From positions 1 to 28,715 of the forward strand of contig DJQL01000088.1 of NCBI GenBank assembly GCA_002437565.1: 28,715 nt of DNA, written 5' to 3'. The stretch's first letter is position 1. The number at the start of each line of letters is the position of its first letter. The notes under the pieces are model-generated. The model made no database searches, had not been told where the DNA came from, and worked only from the letters and a program-made list of their open reading frames with translations. Of this stretch, positions 17,976-25,624 are shown piece by piece. The translations under genes were made by a program, and so were the position numbers. Source of the DNA: Prevotella sp. UBA6387. Lineage in GTDB: Bacteria > Bacteroidota > Bacteroidia > Bacteroidales > Bacteroidaceae.

Positions 17976-20255
17976 ATGAAGAAAACAATACTGTGTTTAT
18001 CACTTGTCGTCTCATGTCTCTCCCTTCATGCGCAAAAGAAGCCCATGAACGAGTTTGTGGACGACCTGATGGCCAAGATGACCGTTGAGGAGAAAATAGG
18101 GCAACTCAACCTCATGCCCGGAACAGACCTCACCACTGGCGCCAAGACCAACTCGCCGCTCGTGGAGCTGGTGGAGAAAGGCATGCTTGGCGCGGTGCTC
18201 AACACCAAGGGCGCCGCCAAGGTCAGGGCCTTGCAAGAGGTGGCGGTCAAGAAAAGCCGTTTGCACATACCGCTCATCTTCGGGCTCGACGTGATTCACG
18301 GCTACGAGACGGTGCTGCCCATACCCTTGGCGCAAGCGTGCTCATGGAATTCGCAAGCGATAGAGGCCGGCGCGCGCATGGCGGCTGAGGAGGCCACGGC
18401 GAGTGGCATCTGCTGGGACTACAGCCCCATGGTCGATGTGGCTCTCGATGCCCGTTGGGGTCGTGTGGCCGAAGGCTATGGCGAGGATCCTTACCTATCG
18501 TCGGTGATGGGCGTGGCCGCCATACGTGGCTATCAAGGCGCGGGCGAGAAAGCCGGCTATGCCAAGAATGAGCTCATGGCGTGCCTGAAGCACTATGCCC
18601 TCTATGGAGCCTCGGAGTCGGGGCGCGACTACAACACGGTGGACATGAGCCACCTGCGTATGTACAACCAATACTTGCCGCCATACAAGGCTGCGGTTGA
18701 AGCTGGCGTGGGCTCCGTGATGTCGTCGTTCAACGTCGTGGACGGCATGCCCGCCACGGGCAACCGCTGGCTCATGACCGACGTGCTGCGCAAGCAGTGG
18801 GGCTTTGGCGGATTCCTTGTCACCGACTACGGATCCATAGGCGAGATGACGACTTGGGGCTTCGGCGATCAGAAGCAGAGCGCGGCGCAGGCCTTGCGAG
18901 CCGGCACCGACATGGATATGTGCTCATCGGCCTTCCTCATCCAGCTGAAGGCTTGCCTCGACGACGGCACGGTGACGATGGCGCAGGTGGATCAAGCCGT
19001 GAGGCGCGTGTTGGAGGCGAAATATAAGCTCGGGCTCTTCGATGACCCTTACCGCTATTGTGACCCAAAGCGCGAGAAGAAGGCACTGTATACTGCCGAG
19101 CATCGCCAGACGGCACGCGACATAGCCGCGCAGACTTTCGTGCTGCTGAAAAACGCCAACGACATCCTGCCCCTGAAAAAGCAAGGTTCCATCGCCCTCA
19201 TAGGCCCTCTTGCCGACACTCGCAACAACCTGCCAGGATGCTGGTCCACGGGCGACAAGCCTGAGAAATACAGCACCATAAAGGAGGCCATGCAGCGCTA
19301 TCTCGGCGATAAGGCTACCGTGACTTACGCACAAGGCTCAAACATCTACGACGACAGCGTGCGCCAGGCGGCAGTCTGCTTTGGCCGTCCTATACCACGT
19401 GGCGATGGTAAGCGGATGCTGGCTGAGGCCATTGAAGTAGCGAAAAACGCCGATGTCATCGTGGCTTGTCTCGGTGAAATGGCGGAAATGAGCGGTGAGA
19501 GCTCGGCGCGTACCGACCTCACCATGCCCGACGCTGAGGCTCGCTTGCTCAAGGCTCTCGTGAAGACTGGCAAGCCAGTGGTGCTGCTCAACTTCGCTGG
19601 CCGCCCAACAGTGCTCTCGTGGGAGAACGACAACGTGGCGGCAATCATGAACGTGTGGTTTGCCGGTTCGGAGACTGGTGACGCCATTTGCGACGTGCTC
19701 TTTGGCGACAAGGTGCCCACGGGCAAGCTGGTCAACAGTTTCCCGCGCGCCACGGGGCAGGAGCCTCTATATTATAACCACCTCAGCACGGGTCGCCCGG
19801 TGGAGGATGGCAGCAAGGTGTTCCGCAAATACCAGAGCAACTATACCGACGTGACCCAGGGGCCGCTTTATCCTTTCGGATATGGATTGAGCTACACCAC
19901 TTACAGTTACGGTCCAGTGACGCTTTCCTCTCCTACGATGAAGGCTGGTAGCAAGATTACGGCAACCGCCACCATTACCAATACTGGCAACCGTGATGGC
20001 GATGAAATCGTGCAATTTTACATCCGAGACCGCTTTGCGAGCGTCGTAAGACCTGTGAAGGAACTGAAAGGCTTTCAGCGAGTTCACCTTGCCAAGGGCG
20101 AGAGCAAGGCGGTGTCGTTCGACATCGACGCTACCACGCTCAGCTATTATGACAGTGAGGGCAAGGCAGTGCTTGAGCCGGGCGACTTCGACATCATGAT
20201 TGGAGCCAACAGCGCCAACGTGCAATCGGCAAGGCTCACCTTGACCACTGATTGA
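17976..20255 (+). CDS. GH3 beta-glucosidase (BglX-like), exported
   Basis: Retaining exo-acting beta-glucosidase likely to release glucose from imported beta-gluco-oligosaccharides in the periplasm. The 759 aa have a signal peptide (MKKTILCLSLVVSCLSLHAQ) with no lipobox cysteine. The N-terminal (alpha/beta)8 domain has GLDVIHGYETVLPIPLAQA, EGYGEDPYLSS, LKHYALYG and the nucleophile Asp284 in LVTDYGSIGEM. The second domain carries a candidate acid/base Glu508 in MSGESSARTDL. A fibronectin-III-like C-terminal domain covers about the last 110 residues (VKELKGFQRVHLAKGES). It begins 54 nt after the GH16 gene and is the last gene of the locus. BglX-type lengths and motifs agree. beta-Xylosidase activity is possible in GH3 but less fitting with a GH16 neighbour. 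Confidence 0.95.
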   Translation: MKKTILCLSLVVSCLSLHAQKKPMNEFVDDLMAKMTVEEKIGQLNLMPGTDLTTGAKTNSPLVELVEKGMLGAVLNTKGAAKVRALQEVAVKKSRLHIPLIFGLDVIHGYETVLPIPLAQACSWNSQAIEAGARMAAEEATASGICWDYSPMVDVALDARWGRVAEGYGEDPYLSSVMGVAAIRGYQGAGEKAGYAKNELMACLKHYALYGASESGRDYNTVDMSHLRMYNQYLPPYKAAVEAGVGSVMSSFNVVDGMPATGNRWLMTDVLRKQWGFGGFLVTDYGSIGEMTTWGFGDQKQSAAQALRAGTDMDMCSSAFLIQLKACLDDGTVTMAQVDQAVRRVLEAKYKLGLFDDPYRYCDPKREKKALYTAEHRQTARDIAAQTFVLLKNANDILPLKKQGSIALIGPLADTRNNLPGCWSTGDKPEKYSTIKEAMQRYLGDKATVTYAQGSNIYDDSVRQAAVCFGRPIPRGDGKRMLAEAIEVAKNADVIVACLGEMAEMSGESSARTDLTMPDAEARLLKALVKTGKPVVLLNFAGRPTVLSWENDNVAAIMNVWFAGSETGDAICDVLFGDKVPTGKLVNSFPRATGQEPLYYNHLSTGRPVEDGSKVFRKYQSNYTDVTQGPLYPFGYGLSYTTYSYGPVTLSSPTMKAGSKITATATITNTGNRDGDEIVQFYIRDRFASVVRPVKELKGFQRVHLAKGESKAVSFDIDATTLSYYDSEGKAVLEPGDFDIMIGANSANVQSARLTLTTD

Positions 20256-20338
20256 AATTGAGATTAACGGTAAGGAAAAAGGCGGCGCGAATAGGCCTTT
20301 TGGCGGTCATTTCCAATCGCTTTTGGCCGTGTTTCGGC

Positions 20339-20426
20339 TTCACGCTTGAATCGCGTTGCCTTCACGCTTGAATCGCGTCGCGTTTACGCTTGAATCGCGT
20401 TGCGTTTACGCTTGAATCGCGAAGGG
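20339..20426. repeat. Four-copy 22-nt tandem repeat with internal dyads
   Basis: Units start at 20339, 20361, 20383 and 20405. Each begins TTYACGCTTGAATCGCG, with Y=C in the first two and T in the last two. The four or five following bases vary (TTGCC, TCGCG, TTGCG, AAGGG). Units 1-3 contain the dyad ACGC-N7-GCGT. The array lies in the 3' region of the beta-glucan operon, 83 nt after the GH3 stop. The function is unknown. Confidence 0.9.
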
Positions 20427-20449
20427 TGTTTTCGCGACACCTGGATAAA

Positions 20450-20494
20450 CCAAACGGGGCTGGATTCACGATCGTGAAATCCAGCCCCGTTTGG
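20450..20494. terminator. Long palindrome between convergent operons, probable bidirectional terminator
   Basis: CCAAACGGGGCTGGATTCACGA (20450-20471) is followed directly by its reverse complement (20472-20494) with one extra A, giving a 22-bp near-perfect stem centred on CACGATCGTG. Neither flank has a strong T-run after the stem, so terminator activity is inferred from stem strength and from its place between the GH3 and SusD gene ends. Confidence 0.7.
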
Positions 20495-20584
20495 TATGCT
20501 AAAAAAAACATCCCAACATCTTTCCGGCGTTTGCCAAGCAGGGAAGAGTTGGAATGAAGCTAATGCAAAGGATAATGTTTCCGG

Positions 20585-22213
20585 TCAATAACCAGCGTTT
20601 TGCTTCCAGTTGGTGTTTTCCTCCATGACCGTGGTCGGCACGGGGAAGACGCGGCGTCGCTTGTCGAAGTTGGCGTAGGCGAAGCCTTCCTTGTGGAATC
20701 CATACTCGCTCTCGAACGTTCCGAAGCGTATCATGTCGTTGCGTCGCCAGTTCTCATCGAACAACTCACGGCCTCGCTCGTCGAGAATCTCCTTCAGCGA
20801 TGGAGTGTGGTCGAGCAATGGCGCGTTGACATAGGCGCGAATCTGGTTGAACAGGCTCTGTGGCGTGTCGCCGTTGGTGGCGTCGGCCCCACGGAGAATG
20901 GCCTCGGCCTTTTCGAGCAAGATGTCGGCGTAGCGGAATATTGGCACGTCGTTGCTCTGATAACGGTCGTGCTCGGCAAACTCGTTGGGGTTGGGATAAA
21001 ACTTTATCGACCTGTAGCCCTGCCGCCACCCGTAGGGCGTGGCTCCGGCGTTGAGCTGTGCCTCGCCGCCGCTTTTCAGCGTGATGGTCTTGGTGAATTC
21101 CAGTTGCTCGCCCTTGTATATGTAAGGCGTGGAGGTCTCCTCGCCCGTTATCGCATCGTGGATGAACACCTTTCCCATCAGCACGCACTTGTTGCGCTCG
21201 TCGCCTTCGAGAGTGAACAGGTCGCTGAACTCGGGATTCATGGCGCAGATGCCGGCGCACGACTTTTTCATCAGTCCGTTGTAATATCCCGTGGGCGAGC
21301 CTTGGTCTATCTTCCTGAACGTGCGGAAACGACCGTAGAGCATGCCTTGGGCCGACACGCAGTCGTAGGGCATGGCGTAGATGAAGTCCTTGATTTGCGC
21401 GCCGTTGTCGTAGAGGAACTTCTTGCGATAGTTGTCGGAGAGGTTGAAGAGTCCGCTCAGGATGATGTCGTCGCAATATGCTACCGCGTCGTTGAGCTTA
21501 GTGTTTGCCGTGGTGCTTGGGTCGTAGTCGGCCACGTCGCCACAGGTGTAGACCGCCCAGTTCATGTACAGTTTCACCAAGAGGGCCTCCGCCATCCACT
21601 TGTTTGGCTTGCCGTAGGTGGATGCGTCGCTTGCCGTGGACAGGTCGGGCAGGCACTCTTTCAGCTCTTTCTCTATGAACTCGGCCACGTCCTTGCGCGG
21701 CTTTCGCTCAATGGCCTCGTTGTCGTCGAAGATCTTGTCCAGTATGGGCACGTCGCCATAGCTGTCCATCAATATGAAGTGGTAGAAGGCTCGCACGGCG
21801 TGGAGGTTGGCTATGTAACGCCTCGTGGTGGCGTTGTCCTGTTCCGCCAGCTCGTTTATGAGCTTGTTGCACCTCGTGATGCCTCCGGCCACGTCGCTCC
21901 ACCAGTTGAGGGGCTTGTCGCTCGCGTTGAAGGTGTGCAGGGTGGGGTTGATGTTCTCAGCCCCGTCGTAGTAGTCGCCATCGAAACTCAGGCCCGTGGC
22001 CTCGTCGGACGAGAACGTCTGGTATCGGTTGTAGTTGTTGCCGAGCTGCTCGCGGAAGGCGTAGTAGGCATCGGCCATCTTCCCCTCCAAGGCTATCTCC
22101 GACTCTGTGGGGTATTGCGTGAGTTTCGACTTGACGTCAACGTCGAGGTCGGTGCACGACGCCGTAGCCATGGTGACAATGGCCGCCGCCATCAAGTATT
22201 TCATTTTTGCCAT
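20585..22213 (-). CDS. SusD-like glycan-binding lipoprotein, second pair
   Basis: A RagB/SusD family outer-membrane lipoprotein of 542 aa. The signal ends in ATASC (Cys20), followed by TDLDVDVKSK. The N-terminal block is family-typical (SDEATGLSFDGDYYDGAENINP, WWSDVAGGITRCNKLINEL, LHAVRAFYHFILMDSYGDVPI). The C-terminal block PIFRYADILLEKAEAILRG, LKEILDERGRELFDENWRRNDMIRFGTF and FPVPTTVMEENTNWKQNAGY is conserved. It is the second gene of a two-gene minus-strand unit, 13 nt after its SusC partner, and is followed by the shared palindrome rather than by enzymes. A start at Met4 (22204) is also possible. It differs clearly from the SusD at 13752, so it is not a recent duplicate. The substrate is unknown. 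Confidence 0.95.
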   Translation of the reverse strand: MAKMKYLMAAAIVTMATASCTDLDVDVKSKLTQYPTESEIALEGKMADAYYAFREQLGNNYNRYQTFSSDEATGLSFDGDYYDGAENINPTLHTFNASDKPLNWWSDVAGGITRCNKLINELAEQDNATTRRYIANLHAVRAFYHFILMDSYGDVPILDKIFDDNEAIERKPRKDVAEFIEKELKECLPDLSTASDASTYGKPNKWMAEALLVKLYMNWAVYTCGDVADYDPSTTANTKLNDAVAYCDDIILSGLFNLSDNYRKKFLYDNGAQIKDFIYAMPYDCVSAQGMLYGRFRTFRKIDQGSPTGYYNGLMKKSCAGICAMNPEFSDLFTLEGDERNKCVLMGKVFIHDAITGEETSTPYIYKGEQLEFTKTITLKSGGEAQLNAGATPYGWRQGYRSIKFYPNPNEFAEHDRYQSNDVPIFRYADILLEKAEAILRGADATNGDTPQSLFNQIRAYVNAPLLDHTPSLKEILDERGRELFDENWRRNDMIRFGTFESEYGFHKEGFAYANFDKRRRVFPVPTTVMEENTNWKQNAGY

Positions 22214-22226
22214 TATAGCTTAAACA

Positions 22227-25226
22227 TTAAAAGTTGACTTTCACGCCCATCATGAACGTGCGTGTGTGTGGATAATACATGTTGCGCCATTGTATGCCCG
22301 GCGTCAGTCCGCCGAGGTCCACCTCCGGGTCGGTTCCCTTGTAGCCCGTGATGGTGAACACGTTGTCGCAGGTGGCGTACACGGAGAGTCCGCTGACCCA
22401 ATCGCCAATCTTTCCGAAGTCGTAGGCCAGGGTGAGCGTGGACAGTCGGAGGTAGCTGCCGTCCTCTATCCAGCGGTCGGAAGGCGCCTGCGAGTTCACG
22501 TCGCCATATTTCTGGTCGGTGAGGCACTCCTTGAGCACGTTCTTTCCCTGCGAGATGAGGCTCACGCAGTTGCCCTGGGCGCGCAGGGCGTTGAAGATCT
22601 TGTTGCCTATCACGCCTTGGAAAAACGCGTTGAGGCTCCAGCGCTTATAGGCCAGCGTGTTGTTCCATCCGTAGGTGAGCTTGGGTTGCGCGCTGCCCGT
22701 CTTCGTGCGGTCGGTCTCTTGTGGCTTGGTGGTCGTCTCGCCGGTGCGCTCGCCCGTGGCAGGGTCGTGGACATAGAACTGGCTGACGCCGTTGTCGTCG
22801 TAGCCCGCCCACTCATAGGTGTAGAACTGCCCTATGGGGCATCCCTCCATGATGCGCTGCACGCATACGCCGTTGTTGCCGGTGATCATGCAGTCGGCCT
22901 CGTTGATATAGTTCACCGAGAACGTCTGGTTGGAGAGCTTCACCACCTTGTTGCTGTTGTGTGAGAGGTTGAGCGCGGTGGTCCACTTGAAGTCCTTTGT
23001 CATGACCGGCACGGCGTGTATGCTCAGTTCCACGCCCTTGTTGCTGATGTCGCCCACGTTGGCCGTCATGGTGCCGAATGGATAGCGGTTGGTTGACACG
23101 GGGTAATAATAGATGAGGTCGGAGGTGCGCTTGTCGTAGTATTCCACCGTTCCCGACAGTCTGCCTCCGAAGAAGCCGAAGTCTATGCCAATGTTGAACA
23201 TTCCCGTGCGTTCCCATTTCAGGTTGGGGTTGGAGTTGTTTGTCGCCCCGATGGTGTGCATGTTGTGGGTCTGCCCCTTTGAGTCGGTGTATTGGAACCA
23301 TCCCGTGGCGGCGTAGGTCTGCAAGGCGGTGAAAGCGTCGAAGCCGAGCGAGTTGCCGCTCACGCCATATCCGGCGTGCAGCGATAGGTTGTCGAAAACG
23401 TTGAGGTTGCTGATGAAGCTCTCCTCGCTCAGTCGCCATGCCACGCTCACCGATGGGAACGTGGCCCAGCGGTTGTTCTTGCCGAATGCCGACGAGCCGT
23501 CGCGTCGCAGCGTCGCCTGGACGCTGTACTTGTCGGCAAAGGAGTAGTTGGCGCGCCCATAGAAGGAAATCATGCGAAGGGTAGACAGGTTGCCGCTCTC
23601 CACGGCGTCGATGCCATCTATCTTGTTGGCGAACGTGAGGTCATAATACTTCAGGTTGTCGTTGTAGAAGTCTTTGACGGTGAGGCCGAAGCCGTCGTCT
23701 TGGTTTGACTCTTCCCAGGAGTATCCAGCCATGACCCCGAGACGGTGGTCGTCGCCGATGTTGGCTTGGTAGTTGGCGTAGGTCTCAAACACCTTCTTGT
23801 TGCTGAAGTAGGTGCTGCGGGTCGCCTGTCCGTTGCTTTGCGTGATTTGCGACTTGGTGGAGTGGTAGATGGACGTGACGTTCTGCCTGTCTGAATATGA
23901 GAACTGCGCTGTCCACGTGAGCCCTTTCATGAGGTTCAGGTCGGCCTTGCCCGTGATTTGCAGCCTCTTCTTCACATAGTTCATCATGTCCTCGTGGATC
24001 ATCGACACGGGGTTGTAGTAGTGTGTGACGCTTGACGAGCTGAACCAGCTGCCGTCCTCGTTTCTCACGGGTTGTGTCGGCGAGTAGTATGCCATGGCAT
24101 CGGTGACGCCCTCTCCCCAGTCTCCTCCGCTTGGCACGTCGTTGCTCTCCGTGCGGCTGTAGTTCACGCCGAGGGCGAGGTTGAGCCTGTCGCGCAGCAC
24201 TTTCGATTGCGCCAAGGCCCTTGCCGAGAAGCGCTCCTTGTCGGTGCCCTTTATCACGCCTTTTCGGTTGAGGTAGTTGAGGCTGACGTTGTAGCTCGAC
24301 TTGGCCGTCCCGCCGCTCACCGAGAGGTTGTGGTTGTGGCTGAAGCCCGTGCGCTCCACCTCTTTCTGCCAGTCGGTGTCGGCGCCCTTGTCGTCGGGCA
24401 GGGTGAAGTTGTTGGCCTTGGCATAGTTGCGCAGGTCCGTGGCGGTGGCAAGTTCCAGGTCTTTCGCCACGCTTTCCATTGCCGCGTATCCCCGATAGCC
24501 TATTCGCGCTGAGCCGTTGTGCCCCTTTTTCGTAGTCACTATTATGACACCGTTGGCGGCCTTTGAGCCGTATATTGCCGTTGCCGTGGCATCGCGCAGC
24601 ACGTCGATGCTCTCGATGTCGTCGGGCGACACCAACGAGAGGTCTACTCCCGGCACCCCGTCCACGATGTAATAAGGTTGCATCGCCTCGCCCGTGCGAA
24701 GCGTCGAGGCGCCGCGGAGGGTGACCGAAGGCTCGCCGTTGGGGTCGGCCGTGGTGGTGACGACGAGTCCCGGCACCTTGCCCTGCAAGAGCTCGCCAGG
24801 CGAGGTCACCACGCCAAGGTTGAGGTCGTCTTGCTTCAATGTGGTGATGGAACTTGTCACGTCTTTTCTTCGCATCGTGCCGTAGCCCACGACCACCACT
24901 TCGCTGAGAGTCTGGTCATCTTCCTGCAATACCACTTGGCTGCCATGCGCGGCATCGAGCGTTTGGCTCGTGAAGCCAAGAAACGAGAATTGTAGGCGTT
25001 GCGTGGGTGTTGCGTCGATGGAGTAGTGGCCGTTGCCGTCGGTGATAGTGCCTTTCTTGCTTCCTTCCACTCTCACCACCACGCCAGCCAAGGGGTTTCC
25101 CTGTGCGTCAACCACTGTGCCACTGATGTCGCTTTCCGCAAACGCCGTGGAGCCAGCAACAAGGAATGAGCTTGCCAATAAACAGCGTTTCCAATTTCCC
25201 GTGCTGCTTCTTTTTTTGTTATACAT
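22227..25226 (-). CDS. SusC-like TonB-dependent outer-membrane importer, second pair
   Basis: A 999-aa SusC/RagA family outer-membrane importer. A signal peptide (about residues 1-30, ending AFAES) is followed by a carboxypeptidase-D-like regulatory domain (about 34-95, ISGTVVDAQGNPLAGVVVRVEG to SFLGFTS). The plug comes next (about 110-235), with LSEVVVVGYGTMRRKDVTSS, VTLRGASTLRTGEAMQPYYIVDGVPG and DATATAIYGSKAANGVIIVTTKKG. The barrel ends TFMMGVKVNF. It is the first gene of the minus-strand pair and has a candidate promoter about 190 nt upstream. Its barrel differs from the plus-strand SusC, so cargo probably differs. No glycosidase, peptidase or regulator accompanies it in the window. The cargo may be a glycan, a glycopeptide or a peptide and cannot be decided here. 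Confidence 0.96.
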   Translation of the reverse strand: MYNKKRSSTGNWKRCLLASSFLVAGSTAFAESDISGTVVDAQGNPLAGVVVRVEGSKKGTITDGNGHYSIDATPTQRLQFSFLGFTSQTLDAAHGSQVVLQEDDQTLSEVVVVGYGTMRRKDVTSSITTLKQDDLNLGVVTSPGELLQGKVPGLVVTTTADPNGEPSVTLRGASTLRTGEAMQPYYIVDGVPGVDLSLVSPDDIESIDVLRDATATAIYGSKAANGVIIVTTKKGHNGSARIGYRGYAAMESVAKDLELATATDLRNYAKANNFTLPDDKGADTDWQKEVERTGFSHNHNLSVSGGTAKSSYNVSLNYLNRKGVIKGTDKERFSARALAQSKVLRDRLNLALGVNYSRTESNDVPSGGDWGEGVTDAMAYYSPTQPVRNEDGSWFSSSSVTHYYNPVSMIHEDMMNYVKKRLQITGKADLNLMKGLTWTAQFSYSDRQNVTSIYHSTKSQITQSNGQATRSTYFSNKKVFETYANYQANIGDDHRLGVMAGYSWEESNQDDGFGLTVKDFYNDNLKYYDLTFANKIDGIDAVESGNLSTLRMISFYGRANYSFADKYSVQATLRRDGSSAFGKNNRWATFPSVSVAWRLSEESFISNLNVFDNLSLHAGYGVSGNSLGFDAFTALQTYAATGWFQYTDSKGQTHNMHTIGATNNSNPNLKWERTGMFNIGIDFGFFGGRLSGTVEYYDKRTSDLIYYYPVSTNRYPFGTMTANVGDISNKGVELSIHAVPVMTKDFKWTTALNLSHNSNKVVKLSNQTFSVNYINEADCMITGNNGVCVQRIMEGCPIGQFYTYEWAGYDDNGVSQFYVHDPATGERTGETTTKPQETDRTKTGSAQPKLTYGWNNTLAYKRWSLNAFFQGVIGNKIFNALRAQGNCVSLISQGKNVLKECLTDQKYGDVNSQAPSDRWIEDGSYLRLSTLTLAYDFGKIGDWVSGLSVYATCDNVFTITGYKGTDPEVDLGGLTPGIQWRNMYYPHTRTFMMGVKVNF

Positions 25227-25415
25227 TTCGATAATTTGGATTTTCTAAATCAAATGTTATTCTTGTCTTCACCATTTGCCTGCATGATATATTGATGAGA
25301 AAATACTCTTCAAAAGTCATAACGTTCTCTCTTGCAGACGTATACTGCATGATGGGAAATAGCGAAAACTATTGTCGTGATTTGAGTTTTGATAATTTGC
25401 CGTATATCTCAAGTG

Positions 25416-25447
25416 CAAAATTAAGCCTTAAAGCTGGAATGCGCAAG
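25416..25447 (-). promoter_or_regulatory. Candidate promoter of the second SusC/SusD pair
   Basis: On the minus strand, CTTG (25447-25444), a 20-nt spacer and TAATTTTG (25423-25416) fit the TTTG-N19-21-TAnnTTTG pattern with one -33 mismatch. Transcription near 25409 would leave a leader of about 180 nt before the SusC ATG. Confidence 0.55.
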
Positions 25448-25530
25448 TTTTTACGCGTCTTTCATCGTTTTTGTATGAGAAATTGCACGGATGGTGGCTA
25501 ACATTCAGTGACACCTTACAGCGGAAACAC

Positions 25531-25568
25531 AAAAAAGCGTCCAAACCGTGTTGCGGTTTGGACGCTTT
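25531..25568 (-). terminator. Intrinsic terminator of the fimbrillin-type operon
   Basis: A 15-bp perfect stem (25534-25548 with 25554-25568) with a 5-nt loop. Read on the minus strand it is followed by six T (complement of the A-run at 25531-25536), partly overlapping the stem. It lies 57 nt after the stop of the beta-helix protein gene, upstream of the SusC promoter. Confidence 0.9.
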
Positions 25569-25624
25569 CAAGTTTTATTGGTTTCTAAAATTGAAATCGT
25601 TTTTTTGTTGGAGCAATGGCATTT

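Larger units (their letters stand above)
10491..20255 (+). other. Beta-glucan polysaccharide utilization locus
   Basis: The five co-directional genes SusC, SusD, SGBP, GH16 and GH3 follow each other with gaps of 33-70 nt between a promoter (10417-10449) and a palindromic terminator (20450-20494). Known loci for beta-1,3-glucan and mixed-linkage beta-glucan in Bacteroides have this core set. No SusR, hybrid two-component or sigma/anti-sigma regulator is encoded next to it in the window. Confidence 0.85.
20256..20584. other. Convergent intergenic region of 329 nt
   Basis: No credible gene. It contains, in order, a GC-rich stretch with GGCC/TTTTGG segments, the four-copy 22-nt repeat (20339-20426), a 7-bp hairpin (TCGCGAA at 20417-20423 with TTCGCGA at 20431-20437), the long palindrome (20450-20494) and an A8 run at about 20501-20508. 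Confidence 0.8.
25227..25624. other. Intergenic region of 398 nt upstream of the second SusC gene
   Basis: No credible gene. It holds the minus-strand SusC leader with a direct repeat CTGCATGAT (25280-25288 and 25345-25353) and a dyad TGCAG-N7-CTGCA (25333-25349), the candidate minus-strand promoter (25416-25447) and the fimbrial-operon terminator (25531-25568). The region appears AT-rich compared with the coding DNA to its left. Confidence 0.7.

Noticed and set aside
20339..20426. Repeat array as a CRISPR
   Set aside because: The units are directly adjacent without unique spacers and no cas gene is nearby.
20600..22237. Open frame of 545 codons on the plus strand opposite the second SusD gene
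   Set aside because: It mirrors the minus-strand SusD gene, has no recognisable domain, and has a biased Val/Leu/Gly/Glu-rich composition typical of antisense shadows of GC-rich genes.
25292..25501. 69-codon plus-strand frame in the SusC/fimbrillin intergenic region
   Set aside because: No promoter match, signal or family is recognisable, and it overlaps the candidate minus-strand promoter. A chance frame is more likely.
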